From JBIKVP01 sp044356745 (GTDB lineage Bacteria > Pseudomonadota > Alphaproteobacteria > Rhizobiales > Beijerinckiaceae), in NCBI GenBank assembly GCA_044356745.1, contig JBIKVP010000011.1, forward strand, positions 1 to 41,626: DNA of 41,626 nucleotides. Reading direction: 5' to 3'. The notes under the pieces are model-generated. The model saw only the letters and a list, made by a program, of their open reading frames with translations, did not search any database and was not told the origin of the DNA. The position numbers and the translations under genes are program-made. Shown in pieces: positions 16,166-25,668 of the stretch; positions within the stretch are counted from its first letter, which is position 1, and each line of letters opens with the position of its first letter.

Positions 16166-16921
16166 ATGGTTGAGTGGACTGATGATGCGCTTGTAATTGG
16201 CTGCCGTATGCACGGTGAAAAAAATGCTGTGCTAGAGGTTATGACATCACAGCAAGGGCGCACCAACGGTCTTGTGCGTTCGGGCATGTCATCCACGCTT
16301 CGCCCTTTGCTTCAATTAGGGAACTCATTGCGCGTTACATGGCGGGCACGCCTAGAAGAACAACTCGGCACATTTAATGTTGAGCCGCTCACAATACGCA
16401 CAGATCGTTTTCTCAGTGCCCCCAACGCGCTTTATCTGCTGAATGTGTGCAGTGTTCATGTGCGGATGTTGCCAGAGCGCATTCCACATCCCATGGTTTA
16501 TGAAGCGTTACAAGCGCTGTGCGAGAAGGCTGACCAGCCTGATTTTTGTGGCGCATCGCTTGTGCGTTTTGAGCTTCTTATTTTGCAGGAACTTGGATTT
16601 GGTCTGGATTTGTCATGTTGTGCTGCGACAGGGCTAACCGATGAGCTTATTTATGTATCACCCAAATCGGCACAAGCCGTAAGTGCTTCTGCAGGTGCTC
16701 CTTATCATGCGAAGTTACTACGCTTGCCCTCCTTTTTACGTGATAAGGCGCTGCCACAAACGCATTCTTCACATTTAAATATGCGCCCAACACAATCAGA
16801 ACCTGACGTTTTCGATGGTTTTGCGCTCACAGGCTTTTTTCTAGAACGTCATGTTTTTGGCCCCCGCGGCCTTGATATGCCTGATAGCCGTGCGCGCCTC
16901 ATTAAACGTTGGAGAGGGTAG
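16166..16921 (+). CDS. recO: DNA repair protein RecO
   Basis: This 251-residue protein loads RecA on SSB-coated single strands through the RecF pathway. The N-terminal OB-fold is recognisable: VEWTDDALVIGCRMHGEKNAVLEVMTSQQGR, then GLVRSGMSS and LQLGNSLRVTWRARLEEQLGTF. The helical C-terminal domain has VRFELLILQELGFGLDL and the alphaproteobacterial LRLPSFL stretch. The end resembles other alphaproteobacterial RecO proteins (RARLI). It precedes fliR by 59 bases on the same strand; no terminator was seen between them. Confidence 0.9.
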   Translation: MVEWTDDALVIGCRMHGEKNAVLEVMTSQQGRTNGLVRSGMSSTLRPLLQLGNSLRVTWRARLEEQLGTFNVEPLTIRTDRFLSAPNALYLLNVCSVHVRMLPERIPHPMVYEALQALCEKADQPDFCGASLVRFELLILQELGFGLDLSCCAATGLTDELIYVSPKSAQAVSASAGAPYHAKLLRLPSFLRDKALPQTHSSHLNMRPTQSEPDVFDGFALTGFFLERHVFGPRGLDMPDSRARLIKRWRG

Positions 16922-16980
16922 GGGGGCGTGAGTGTTAGATCATCTCGCCTTCTTGTGCGAATCTGCGTAACGATTGATCT

Positions 16981-17748
16981 ATGAATTTAGCGTTTCTCCC
17001 CGACTTGGCGGTGACGTTTCTGCTCGTGTTTGCGCGTGTGGGAGCGTTGATCATGTTGTTGCCGGGTGTGGGCGAGCGTTTTGTGCCGATGCGCCTTCGT
17101 TTAACATTTGCATTATTTTTAACACTGGCGTTTTTGCCCAGCGTGAGCAGTGGGCTTCCCGCATCACCATCTAATCAAGAGGGCGTTGCACTTATCACGC
17201 TTTTGATCAGTGAAATTTTCATCGGGTTGGTGATTGGTTTGAGCGTGCGTATGATCGTTACAACGCTGCAAACGGCAGGTCTGATTATTTCTCAACAAAT
17301 CGGCTTGTCTTTCGCCATGACGGTTGACCCCACAGCAGGTACGCAAAACGCAGCTATCGGTAATTTGCTCACTTTATTAGGGATGACGCTCGTTTTTGTG
17401 ATGGATCTGCACCATCTTGTTTTTGCCGCGATGTATCATAGCTATACATTGCTTCCTCCGGGTGGAATGCCTGAAGCGAATGACGCGATGACGCTTGCGA
17501 TTACCGCGATGTCACGCAGCTTCAAACTTGCGGTGCAGATGTCCGCGCCCTTTATCGTCTTTACTGTGTTGTTTAATTTAGGTTTAGGGATACTCTCGCG
17601 CCTGATGCCGCAACTTCAGGTCTTCTTTTTGGCGATGCCGGCGACTATCCTAATCGGTATGGTGATTCTGATGGTGATACTCCATGTGTTGATGGGGGTC
17701 TATACGGATCATCTTACGAGCTATCTCACTGAGTTTATTCGCAGGTAG
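16981..17748 (+). CDS. fliR: Flagellar export-gate protein FliR
   Basis: This 255-residue integral membrane protein has about six hydrophobic helices. It begins FLLVFARVGALIMLLPGVGERFVPMRLRL, the classic FliR N-terminus, and contains GLVIGLSVRMIVTTLQTAGLIISQQIGLSFA and FNLGLGILSRLMPQLQVFFLAMP. FliR, FliP and FliQ form the export channel of the flagellar type III apparatus in the basal body, and FlhB wraps it. The gene for FlhB follows after 24 bases, so the two are one unit. No clear ribosome-binding site is visible; the start is set by homology length. Confidence 0.95.
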   Translation: MNLAFLPDLAVTFLLVFARVGALIMLLPGVGERFVPMRLRLTFALFLTLAFLPSVSSGLPASPSNQEGVALITLLISEIFIGLVIGLSVRMIVTTLQTAGLIISQQIGLSFAMTVDPTAGTQNAAIGNLLTLLGMTLVFVMDLHHLVFAAMYHSYTLLPPGGMPEANDAMTLAITAMSRSFKLAVQMSAPFIVFTVLFNLGLGILSRLMPQLQVFFLAMPATILIGMVILMVILHVLMGVYTDHLTSYLTEFIRR

Positions 17749-17772
17749 CAATAAAACAAAGGCGCATCCGCA

Positions 17773-18846
17773 ATGGCTGAAGGCGGTGGTTCGGAAGACA
17801 GTGAAGATCGCACCTTAGAGCCAACACAACGGCGGCTAGATGAGGCGATTAAGCGCGGGGATGTTGCACGCAGTGTCGAGGTCAATACGTGGTTTGTCCT
17901 CTTCGGGTTGATGCTTGCGGTGATGATCACTCTTGCGCCTGCGTCACATATTCTCGTCAAACATCTCACGCCTTATCTCGCGCAAGGCTATCAACTTTCT
18001 GTAGATTCAACCGGTTTTATTGCAACAGGACGGCAAACATTTCTTGCCGTGATGGGGGCATTGCTACTGCCCCTTGGTGCGGCACTTTTTCTTGCTCTAG
18101 GGGGAGCCATGAGCCAAGGCCGTCTGATCTGGACGAGCGAACCTCTCACACCCAAATTCTCTAAAATTTCTCCCTTAGCGGGATTTAAGCGCATCTTTGG
18201 CAAAGAAGCATGGGTTCAATTTACGAAAGGGCTTCTGAAAATTACGATTGTCGGAGCGTTGTGTGTTTATGTGCTTTGGAGTGAGCATGATCGCCTTGAA
18301 TCAATGGCGCGGGTGGATACGCTCATCATGCTGCCCGTTATGCAGGCGATGGCCATTAAACTCTTGATCGGTGTGCTTGCGCTGTTCTCTGTTGTGGCTG
18401 GGGTTGATTATATTTATCAACGCATGACGTGGCTAAAGCGTAATCGCATGACCATCAAGGAGATGAAAGAAGAGTTTAAAGAATCTGAGGGAAGCCCTGA
18501 AATTAAAGCGAAAGTTCGTCAAATTCGTGTTGCACGTGCACGCAAACGCATGATGGCGAATGTTCCCACGGCGACCGTTGTCATCACCAACCCGACGCAC
18601 TTTGCGATTGCGCTCAAATATGAATCAGGGATGCAAGCACCTGTATGCATTGCAAAAGGCGTTGATTCTCTCGCTTTACGCATTCGTAAATTGGCGGAAG
18701 ATAATAGTGTTGCTATTGTCGAAAATCCTCCCCTCGCACGTGCACTTCATGCTTCAGCAGAAGTGGATGAGGAAATTCCCATTGAGCACTATAAGGCGGT
18801 TGCTGAGGTCATTGGTTATGTATCGCGGTTGCGCCGACGCTCTTGA
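17773..18846 (+). CDS. flhB: Flagellar export switch protein FlhB
   Basis: This 357-residue protein has the typical N-terminus (EDRTLEPTQRRLDEAIKRGDVARS), four membrane helices between about 30 and 210, and a cytoplasmic domain with the self-cleaving NPTH motif at 273-276 (TNPTHFAIALKY). Cleavage between Asn and Pro switches export from rod/hook to filament proteins. The C-terminal domain continues AKGVDSLALRIRKLAEDN and ENPPLARALH, both standard. It is coupled to fliR upstream. The cckA gene follows after 209 bases. Confidence 0.95.
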   Translation: MAEGGGSEDSEDRTLEPTQRRLDEAIKRGDVARSVEVNTWFVLFGLMLAVMITLAPASHILVKHLTPYLAQGYQLSVDSTGFIATGRQTFLAVMGALLLPLGAALFLALGGAMSQGRLIWTSEPLTPKFSKISPLAGFKRIFGKEAWVQFTKGLLKITIVGALCVYVLWSEHDRLESMARVDTLIMLPVMQAMAIKLLIGVLALFSVVAGVDYIYQRMTWLKRNRMTIKEMKEEFKESEGSPEIKAKVRQIRVARARKRMMANVPTATVVITNPTHFAIALKYESGMQAPVCIAKGVDSLALRIRKLAEDNSVAIVENPPLARALHASAEVDEEIPIEHYKAVAEVIGYVSRLRRRS

Positions 18847-19055
18847 TAGGTGCTTTATAAAAAAAGGCTTGTGGATAGTGTCATGCCACATGAACATTTC
18901 AAGAACAATATGATAAAGTTAAGATTGATGTGAGCGCTATAACCCCTTCTTAACCAAGATAAAGCCAAGGTGAGTGAGCTTCATTAATGCGGAAAATGTG
19001 AAGCAAGCTCATTTATGGGCGTGTTTTACGTGATAATAAGGTTTGCAATCAGGAT

Positions 19056-21794
19056 ATGATGGATACGGGGCAAGGTAAAACGTTGGTGCAAAAGAAACAA
19101 AGCCCAACACCTCTTGATAATCCGAAGCCTTCAACGCGTAAGTTGAAGGATACGAAAACTGCGCCCAAATCTCAAGATCGTTTTGGTAAAGAGCGCTTGC
19201 GGCGTTTAGCAAATTTTGATGCCTCTCAACCTTTATCAGTCGATCGTTCTGATCGTCCGGGACGGATTGGGTTTTTGCTGTTGTTCGCAGGGTTGCTTGT
19301 TGGCGCGGCAGTTGCCTTGTCATTTCTAGCGGGAAGCCAAGAGCAGCCTTTTATCGTTGGATTGCTCGCGCTCTTAGCCGTTGTGGGTGTTTTTGCACTC
19401 TTTGCATTTTCGATTGGACTTGTGCAGTTTGCAGGCCCTGGTGCTCGCAATGATCTCACGAAGCTCGTATGTGATACCGCTGACGAGGGCATGATCGCGG
19501 TTGAAGATAATGGCCGTGTCATATACGCGAATGAAGCGTACATGATGCTGACGAATGCACAAACGCTCTCTGATCTTCGCCCGGTGGATCGGCTGTTTTC
19601 GGGGGCGGCGGATGTGTCTGATGCGATATATCGTCTTTCACAAGCAGCACGCGAAAATCGCATTGCCACGGAAGAAATACGTCTGACACCTGCTCTTGGT
19701 AATAAGGCTGCGATGGGGTGGTATCGGGTTCAAGCGCGTTCAGTTCATCGTCCAACAGGGCGCTGCATTTTATGGACAGTGACAGATGTCACCCGCGAGC
19801 GTGATCGCCAAGAAAATGTTTTTCAGGAATTACAACATGCGATTGATTATCTTGACCATGCGCCTGCAGGTTTTATTTCTATTGAGGCAGATGGTTCAAT
19901 CATCTATATGAATGCCACGCTTGCTGCTTGGTTAGGGCATGATCTTGCCAAGGTTGGATCAGGTGGTCTTAAAATTCACGATATCGCTTCAAAACGTGCA
20001 GAAGCGCTTATTCTCACCGTTAAAGGGCGACCTAGCGAAGTCAAAACTGAGATCATTGATATTGATCTGAATCGACGCTCGGGTCATTCCTTGCCGGTTC
20101 GTCTTTATCACCGTGTTGCCTTTGGACAGGATGGTAAGGCGGGCGCTTCACGCACCCTTGTCATGAATCGCATGTCAGGTGAGGAAGCAGACGAGAGCCA
20201 GCGCGTTGCTGAAGTTAAGTTCGCGCGCTTCTTTCATGATACGCCTCTTGCGATTGCAACGGTTGATAAAAACGGCACATTGGTGCGTACCAATGCATCT
20301 TTCGCACGACAATTTGGTGACATTTTAGGCAAAATCGGATCAGGGCAAAAGCCATCCATTGCCAAAATCGTGCGTGAGCAAGAGCATATTGGTCTTCAAA
20401 CGGCGCTTGCCGAAGCTGAACAGAGGCGCTCTGAAATTGCACCGATTGATTTAATGCTCTCCAGCGATGAAGAGCGCTCTGCACGTTTCTTTGTCAGCCC
20501 CACTGAGGATGATTCTGAATCAGGTGAAATTGCCGTCATCTACATTTTAGAAACAACCGAGCAACGCGCGCTTGAGGCTCAGTTTGCACAAGCTCAAAAA
20601 ATGCAAGCCGTTGGTCAGCTTGCGGGCGGTGTCGCGCACGATTTTAACAATGTGCTTCAAGCGATCATCGGCTATTCTGATCTGTTGCTAACCCACCATC
20701 GTCCCACTGATCCATCCTTTCAAGATATTATGCAGATCAAGCAAAATGCCAACCGTGCGGCAAGTTTGGTAAGGCAGCTTTTGGCATTCTCACGCCGTCA
20801 AACCTTGCGTCCTCAAGTCGTGGAACTGGGTGATGTCCTTTCTGATCTGTCAATTCTGCTTAAGCGTCTTGTGGGTGAGCGCGTTGAGCTTGACCTGAAA
20901 CACGGGCGGGATTTGTGGCCTGTGAAGGCGGATGTTAACCAATTCGAGCAGGTCATCGTCAACCTTGTCGTCAATGCGCGCGATGCCATGACAAAGGGCG
21001 GTAAAGTCACGATTCGTACCAAGAATATTCGTGAAGATGACATTGCCAACTATAATTATCGCGGCTTGCCCTATGCTGATTATGTGTTGATTGACGTTGA
21101 AGACAACGGAACCGGTATTCCTCAAAATGTCATGGATAAAATGTTCGAGCCATTTTTCACGACGAAAGAGGTTGGCAAAGGAACTGGTCTGGGGCTGTCA
21201 ACGGTTTATGGCATTGTCAAACAGACGGGTGGTTTCATCTATTGCGACAGTGTCTATTCCGACAAGGAAGGGGAGGCCACAGGCACAACCTTCCGTATCT
21301 TCCTGCCACGTCACATTGTCATTAAAGAAGTGGTTAGTGAAGCGCTTCAAATTGAAGCAACTCCTGAGACGGCAGCTGCTGCCGCTAACGCCGCTGACAT
21401 GACGGGGCGGGGCGCGATTTTGCTTGTGGAAGATGAAGAGGCGGTTCGTGCCTTCGGAGCGCGGGCACTTGCTTCACGTGGTTACACGGTGATTGAGGCA
21501 TCATCGGGTATTGAAGCGCTAGAGCGACTTGATGAACTTGATCAACCAATTGATCTTGTCGTGTCTGATGTGGTGATGCCAGAGATGGATGGCCCCACTC
21601 TGCTTGGCGAATTGCGCAAGCGCGGTATTAAAGCAAAAATTATTTTTTGCTCTGGCTATGCCGAAGAAGCATTTAAGAAAAATCTCCCCGACGGTGAAGA
21701 TTTTGGCTTCCTGCCTAAACCTTTTACGCTCAAGCAACTCATTGAAACGGTTAAATCGACCATTGCTGAATCAAAAGTGCCTCCAGCTGCATAA
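19056..21794 (+). CDS. cckA: Hybrid histidine kinase CckA (CtrA phosphorelay)
   Basis: This 912-residue protein has a basic cytoplasmic N-terminus and two membrane helices at about 70-92 and 99-121 after a DRSDRPGRIG motif. Several PAS-type regions follow (about 140-240, 260-370, 390-510). The DHp helix AQKMQAVGQLAGGVAHDFNN has His528. The catalytic domain follows (NLVVNARDAM, DVEDNGTGIP, GTGLGLSTVYGIV), then a receiver with Asp838 (VVSDVVMPEMDG). CckA passes phosphate through ChpT to CtrA, setting cell-cycle and flagellar gene expression. It is longer than the roughly 690-residue Caulobacter protein and resembles Hyphomicrobiales forms. The start ATG is followed by a second in-frame ATG. Confidence 0.9.
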   Translation: MMDTGQGKTLVQKKQSPTPLDNPKPSTRKLKDTKTAPKSQDRFGKERLRRLANFDASQPLSVDRSDRPGRIGFLLLFAGLLVGAAVALSFLAGSQEQPFIVGLLALLAVVGVFALFAFSIGLVQFAGPGARNDLTKLVCDTADEGMIAVEDNGRVIYANEAYMMLTNAQTLSDLRPVDRLFSGAADVSDAIYRLSQAARENRIATEEIRLTPALGNKAAMGWYRVQARSVHRPTGRCILWTVTDVTRERDRQENVFQELQHAIDYLDHAPAGFISIEADGSIIYMNATLAAWLGHDLAKVGSGGLKIHDIASKRAEALILTVKGRPSEVKTEIIDIDLNRRSGHSLPVRLYHRVAFGQDGKAGASRTLVMNRMSGEEADESQRVAEVKFARFFHDTPLAIATVDKNGTLVRTNASFARQFGDILGKIGSGQKPSIAKIVREQEHIGLQTALAEAEQRRSEIAPIDLMLSSDEERSARFFVSPTEDDSESGEIAVIYILETTEQRALEAQFAQAQKMQAVGQLAGGVAHDFNNVLQAIIGYSDLLLTHHRPTDPSFQDIMQIKQNANRAASLVRQLLAFSRRQTLRPQVVELGDVLSDLSILLKRLVGERVELDLKHGRDLWPVKADVNQFEQVIVNLVVNARDAMTKGGKVTIRTKNIREDDIANYNYRGLPYADYVLIDVEDNGTGIPQNVMDKMFEPFFTTKEVGKGTGLGLSTVYGIVKQTGGFIYCDSVYSDKEGEATGTTFRIFLPRHIVIKEVVSEALQIEATPETAAAAANAADMTGRGAILLVEDEEAVRAFGARALASRGYTVIEASSGIEALERLDELDQPIDLVVSDVVMPEMDGPTLLGELRKRGIKAKIIFCSGYAEEAFKKNLPDGEDFGFLPKPFTLKQLIETVKSTIAESKVPPAA

Positions 21795-21926
21795 CGTACG
21801 GTAAATCTGAGACTGGGATATAGAAAAGAGAATGACACGTTAAATTTAGCGTATTTTTTGACATGATGCGCAAGGGAGTGATACGTAGACAATAAAAATT
21901 GCAGCAAATTATGATAAGGTATTCTC

Positions 21927-22460
21927 ATGTCCTCTCACTATCCCGACCCCACTGGGAACCGTTCCATTCATCGCCATACGTTGGCTGTGCTTGTCGATAA
22001 TGAGCCTGGTGTTCTTGCACGCATTGCGGGAATGTTTTCAGGGCGTGCTTATAATATTGAAAGTCTCACCGTCACAGAGACAGAGCATGAAAAGCATCTC
22101 TCGCGCATTACGATTGTGACATCAGGCACGGATAGCGTCATTGAACAAATCAAAGCGCAGCTTGCACGTCTGGTTCCTGTTCATCGCGTTATTGATCTTA
22201 CCGAACAGGGCGAAGCGTTGGAGCGTGAGCTTGCGCTGATTAAAGTTGTTGGTAAAGGGGAGCAGCGGTTAGAAGCTGTCAACATTGCGACTGCTTTTGG
22301 TGCGAAAACACTTGATGCAACACTCAACTCATTTGTTTTTGAGCTGACAGGCACGGTTGATGAAATTGAGCGCTTTATTAAGCTCATGATGGCTGTGGGG
22401 CTTATTGAAGTGTCACGTACTGGCATTGCCGCCATGAGCCGAGGCGGTGAGGCCATTTAA
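21927..22460 (+). CDS. ilvH: Acetolactate synthase small (regulatory) subunit
   Basis: This 177-residue protein has an N-terminal ACT domain (HTLAVLVDNEPGVLARIAGMFSGRAYNIESLTV) and the C-terminal ALS_ss_C domain (ELALIKV, then FELTGTVDEIERFIKLM and SRTGIAAMSRG). It binds valine and confers feedback inhibition on acetolactate synthase, the first shared step of valine, leucine and isoleucine synthesis. An aagg site precedes the ATG. The large-subunit gene usually lies directly upstream, but here cckA does. The next pathway gene, ilvC, is 2.2 kb downstream after two inserted genes. Confidence 0.93.
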   Translation: MSSHYPDPTGNRSIHRHTLAVLVDNEPGVLARIAGMFSGRAYNIESLTVTETEHEKHLSRITIVTSGTDSVIEQIKAQLARLVPVHRVIDLTEQGEALERELALIKVVGKGEQRLEAVNIATAFGAKTLDATLNSFVFELTGTVDEIERFIKLMMAVGLIEVSRTGIAAMSRGGEAI

Positions 22461-22527
22461 AAATATGCAATTATAAAGTGCAAAAGGAATGAAAATTAGC
22501 ATTTATTTAGTGATGAACCTTTAAAAC

Positions 22528-22553
22528 AACTCCGTATTTTATGGAGTTTTTTT
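22528..22553 (+). terminator. Hairpin with T-run abutting the chemoreceptor start
   Basis: aactcc (22528-22533) pairs with ggagtt (22543-22548) around a nine-base loop. The pairing is followed by seven T residues that run to the base before the ATG at 22554. This has the form of an intrinsic terminator for ilvH. The 3' arm also contains ggag, the only ribosome-binding site for the chemoreceptor, so folding would hide it. It could equally be a leader attenuator. Confidence 0.65.
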
Positions 22554-24242
22554 ATGTCTTTGAAGCTAAGATTTGTTCTCATATGTCTTTTGGGCGCTAC
22601 AATTTCTTTTTTTCTTGCATTTTTAGTACATTTTTCGGCGCGCAACATGACAGGTGCGCTTGATCGCACATCAACATTGGCTACCGCCATTCGTAATCAC
22701 ACTAATGGTGATATGTTTCATGATGGTTTGCGTAGCAATGTTTATGCTGCGCTTTTTTATGCTGACTATGATTCTTCAAAACAAAATGAAATTTTAGATA
22801 AAACAAATGAGATGGCTAAAGAATTCATAAACAAAATAGAGGCTAATGAGCAGCTGAATTTGCCTGATAATGTCAAAGAATCTTTGTCAAATCTTCGTGC
22901 ACCACTTAATCAATATATCGCTCAGGCTAATAAAATTGTCGAATATGCTTTTACAAATAAAATTCAAGCGCGTTTAGAACTTGTATCATTTGATGAATCT
23001 TTTACATTTTTAGAAAAAGCGATGGAAGAAGCAGGTGATACAATAGAAAATACAGCAAAATTAGAACAACAACACGTTGAGAAGCTTGAATCTCTTATCA
23101 AAACATTGACGATTTTAGGTTCAATGATTGCGGTTGTCGGTGCATTTGTTATTTTTTGGGTTGTGATGTCAGGCATTTCAAAGCCAATCAATTTAATTCG
23201 CGACGCAATGCTTCAAATTAGCGAAGGTAAATTTGACCAAAGTATTCCTTATCTCAATTTAAAAAATGAAATCGGCGCAATGGCGCGTGCTATTGCTTTG
23301 TTTCGCGATGCGATGCAGCAGCAATCACAAGCTGAGCAAATTCGTGTTGAAAAGGAGTATACTGTGATTGAAGCGCGACGCCAAGCGATTCGTGATCTTG
23401 CTCTTGAAGTTGATCGTCTAGTCGAATTTGGCACGCAAGAGCTTGAAATAGGTCGCAAAGGCCTTGAACGTCAAATTCGGGATGTACGTCAAGCCATGTC
23501 GGTTGTGTGTGATGATTCTGTTAAAGCAGTAGAACAAGCGAATACATCTCGTGCTCTTAATGAAGATGCGCGCCATTTGTCCGATCAAATGAATATGGCG
23601 ATCAGTCACATTGCAGGGAATGTCCAGCGTGGCACGCACCTCACCAATGATGCGGTTGAAAAAGCGAATAACTCCAAAGAAACCATTGATGCCTTGGCTA
23701 AAGCAGCATCAGATATCGGTGAAATTGTAAGTGTGATTACGTCCATTGCGGATCAAACAAATCTGCTCGCTTTAAACGCAACCATTGAAGCGGCTCGTGC
23801 GGGTGAAGCAGGACGCGGATTTGCTGTGGTTGCGCAAGAAGTGAAAGCATTAGCAACCCAAACCAGTAAATCAACTGAGCAAATTTCGAGCAAGGTCAAT
23901 GAAATACAAAGCACGACCCGTTTGGCGGTTCATAGTCTTGCAACAATTAGTGAAGCAATTGATCAATTGAATGAAGTTACAACCTCAATTTCAAGTGCGA
24001 CAGATCAACAGCGGCAAGCTGGAGAAGGATTTGCACAAACGCTTGATGCAACGAATCAAGCTGCGCATACCGTTGTAGAACGAATGAGTAGCATTACTGA
24101 TAAAGTTAAAATCGGCAATACAACAATCGAAAGCGTCACAGATAATGCCTATAATTTGCTTAAAAAATCTGAAGCGATTTTACAAAGTATACCGCAAAAA
24201 GTGCGTGATGTTGTGAATGCTGAGGATACATTTGCGGCTTGA
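22554..24242 (+). CDS. Methyl-accepting chemotaxis protein
   Basis: This is a 562-residue chemoreceptor. Membrane helix 1 lies at about 5-25 and helix 2 at about 183-205, with a helical periplasmic sensor between them, probably a four-helix bundle. A HAMP domain follows (SKPINLIRDAMLQISEGKFDQSIPYL). The signalling domain has the conserved hairpin tip around residue 400 (IADQTNLLALNATIEAARAGEAGRGFAVVAQEVKALA). The ligand is unknown. It signals through CheW/CheA, whose genes are not here. The gene is visibly more AT-rich than ilvH and ilvC on either side and lies between two terminator-like hairpins, which suggests later insertion into the ilv region. Confidence 0.9.
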   Translation: MSLKLRFVLICLLGATISFFLAFLVHFSARNMTGALDRTSTLATAIRNHTNGDMFHDGLRSNVYAALFYADYDSSKQNEILDKTNEMAKEFINKIEANEQLNLPDNVKESLSNLRAPLNQYIAQANKIVEYAFTNKIQARLELVSFDESFTFLEKAMEEAGDTIENTAKLEQQHVEKLESLIKTLTILGSMIAVVGAFVIFWVVMSGISKPINLIRDAMLQISEGKFDQSIPYLNLKNEIGAMARAIALFRDAMQQQSQAEQIRVEKEYTVIEARRQAIRDLALEVDRLVEFGTQELEIGRKGLERQIRDVRQAMSVVCDDSVKAVEQANTSRALNEDARHLSDQMNMAISHIAGNVQRGTHLTNDAVEKANNSKETIDALAKAASDIGEIVSVITSIADQTNLLALNATIEAARAGEAGRGFAVVAQEVKALATQTSKSTEQISSKVNEIQSTTRLAVHSLATISEAIDQLNEVTTSISSATDQQRQAGEGFAQTLDATNQAAHTVVERMSSITDKVKIGNTTIESVTDNAYNLLKKSEAILQSIPQKVRDVVNAEDTFAA

Positions 24243-24249
24243 TATGCAC

Positions 24250-24286
24250 AATATGAGGTGCTTGCGTGTACCTCATATTTTGATTT
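24250..24286 (+). terminator. Terminator of the chemoreceptor gene
   Basis: Perfect 10-base stem aatatgaggt (24250-24259) and acctcatatt (24270-24279), ten-base loop, followed by the T-rich ttgattt. It lies eight bases after the chemoreceptor stop and ends shortly before the next start at 24297. Confidence 0.7.
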
Positions 24287-24296
24287 AGAAGATCAA

Positions 24297-24515
24297 ATGA
24301 CTTTATCATTACATACACTTTCAATTTTGATAGCGATTATTGGCTTTGGCTTTTTTATGTGGCCAATTGTTGAGCGTTTGCGTGGGCGTTCACCTCAAGA
24401 GCCTGAAACCCTTGAGCAGAAGTTTCAACTTCGCTCACGGGCGTGGTGGATAGGCTTTATCCTCACCGCGCTGGCGCTTTTTATCCAGCGTATTGCTAAC
24501 GCGCAGGTGAGTTAA
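24297..24515 (+). CDS. Small two-helix membrane protein, unknown
   Basis: This 72-residue protein has two hydrophobic segments (about 6-24, LSILIAIIGFGFFMWPIVE, and about 49-66, WIGFILTALALFIQR). They are joined by a polar loop with RGRSPQEPETLEQKFQLRSR. The ATG at 24297 was chosen over a TTG frame start at 24258, which lies inside the upstream terminator stem; a gaag stretch precedes it. Such proteins are common next to ilvC-type loci but I know no function. It ends 114 bases before ilvC. Confidence 0.6.
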   Translation: MTLSLHTLSILIAIIGFGFFMWPIVERLRGRSPQEPETLEQKFQLRSRAWWIGFILTALALFIQRIANAQVS

Positions 24516-24629
24516 TTATTTTCTCGCATGATTTGTCTCAAAACCGCTTCACACTTTTGAGATCATGCTTTAGAAGCGAGCAACATTTTCTCCACAATCT
24601 TCTTTAAACAGCTCTAAGGATAAACAACG

Positions 24630-25649
24630 ATGCGTGTGTATTATGATCGCGATGCGGACATCAATCTGATCAAAGGCAAAAAAGTCGCGATCGTCGGCTA
24701 TGGTTCTCAGGGGCACGCTCACGCCCTTAACCTCAAAGATTCTGGTGTCAAAGATATTGTCGTTGCCTTGCGCAAATCCTCACCCTCTGTGCAAAAAGCA
24801 GAAGGTTCTGGCCTCAAAGTGATGGAGGTTGCAGACGCTGCTAAATGGGCGGATGTTGTGATGTTGCTGACCCCCGATGAACTTCAAGCGGATATTTATC
24901 GCGAGAGCCTGCATGATAATCTCAAGCAAGGTGCTGCGCTTTTATTTGCTCATGGCCTTAATGTGCACTTCAACCTCATAGAGCCTCGCGCTGATCTTGA
25001 TGTGTTGATGGTGGCTCCTAAAGGCCCTGGTCACACGGTGCGCGGTGAATATCAAAAAGGTGGCGGTGTGCCATGTCTGGTTGCTATTCATAAAAATGCA
25101 TCAGGCAATGCTTTTGATATTGCGCTGTCTTATGCGTCAGCTGTGGGTGGTGGTCGCTCTGGAATTATCGAAACCAATTTCCGTGAAGAGTGCGAAACGG
25201 ATCTTTTTGGTGAGCAAGCTGTGCTTTGCGGCGGTGTTGTTGAGTTAATTAAGGCCGGCTTTGAGACGCTTGTTGAAGCAGGTTATGCCCCTGAAATGGC
25301 ATATTTTGAATGCTTGCACGAAGTTAAACTGATCGTTGATCTGATTTACGAAGGCGGTATCGCCAACATGAACTACTCCATTTCCAATACGGCGGAATAT
25401 GGCGAGTATGTCACGGGGCCGCGTATCATCACGCCTGAAACCAAAGCAGAAATGAAGCGCGTTCTCGATGATATTCAGACGGGTAAATTCACCCGTGACT
25501 GGATGCTTGAGAACAAGGTCGGCCAAACATCCTTTAAAGCGACGCGTGCGCGCATGGCAGCTCATCCGATTGAAGAAGTGGGTGAGCGCCTTCGTACCAT
25601 GATGCCATGGATCAAATCAAAAGCCTTGGTCGATAAAGCGAAGAATTGA
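24630..25649 (+). CDS. ilvC: Ketol-acid reductoisomerase
   Basis: This 339-residue class I enzyme has normal length. It isomerises and reduces acetolactate or acetohydroxybutyrate with NADPH and Mg, the second common step in branched-chain amino-acid synthesis. The Rossmann motif VAIVGYGSQGHAHALNLKDSG is at about 18-38. The metal and substrate residues sit in TNFREECETDLFGEQAVLCGG and the helical C-terminal domain EVKLIVDLIYEGGIANMNYSISNTAEYGEYVTGPRI. An aagg site lies before the ATG. The codon and base composition match the housekeeping genes. Confidence 0.97.
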   Translation: MRVYYDRDADINLIKGKKVAIVGYGSQGHAHALNLKDSGVKDIVVALRKSSPSVQKAEGSGLKVMEVADAAKWADVVMLLTPDELQADIYRESLHDNLKQGAALLFAHGLNVHFNLIEPRADLDVLMVAPKGPGHTVRGEYQKGGGVPCLVAIHKNASGNAFDIALSYASAVGGGRSGIIETNFREECETDLFGEQAVLCGGVVELIKAGFETLVEAGYAPEMAYFECLHEVKLIVDLIYEGGIANMNYSISNTAEYGEYVTGPRIITPETKAEMKRVLDDIQTGKFTRDWMLENKVGQTSFKATRARMAAHPIEEVGERLRTMMPWIKSKALVDKAKN

Positions 25650-25668
25650 TACTATTTAAATTATTTTA

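Noticed and set aside
19056..21794. CckA as an ordinary unassigned hybrid kinase
   Set aside because: The membrane anchor motif, the H-box context, the single C-terminal receiver and adjacency to flhB all fit CckA better than a generic hybrid kinase.
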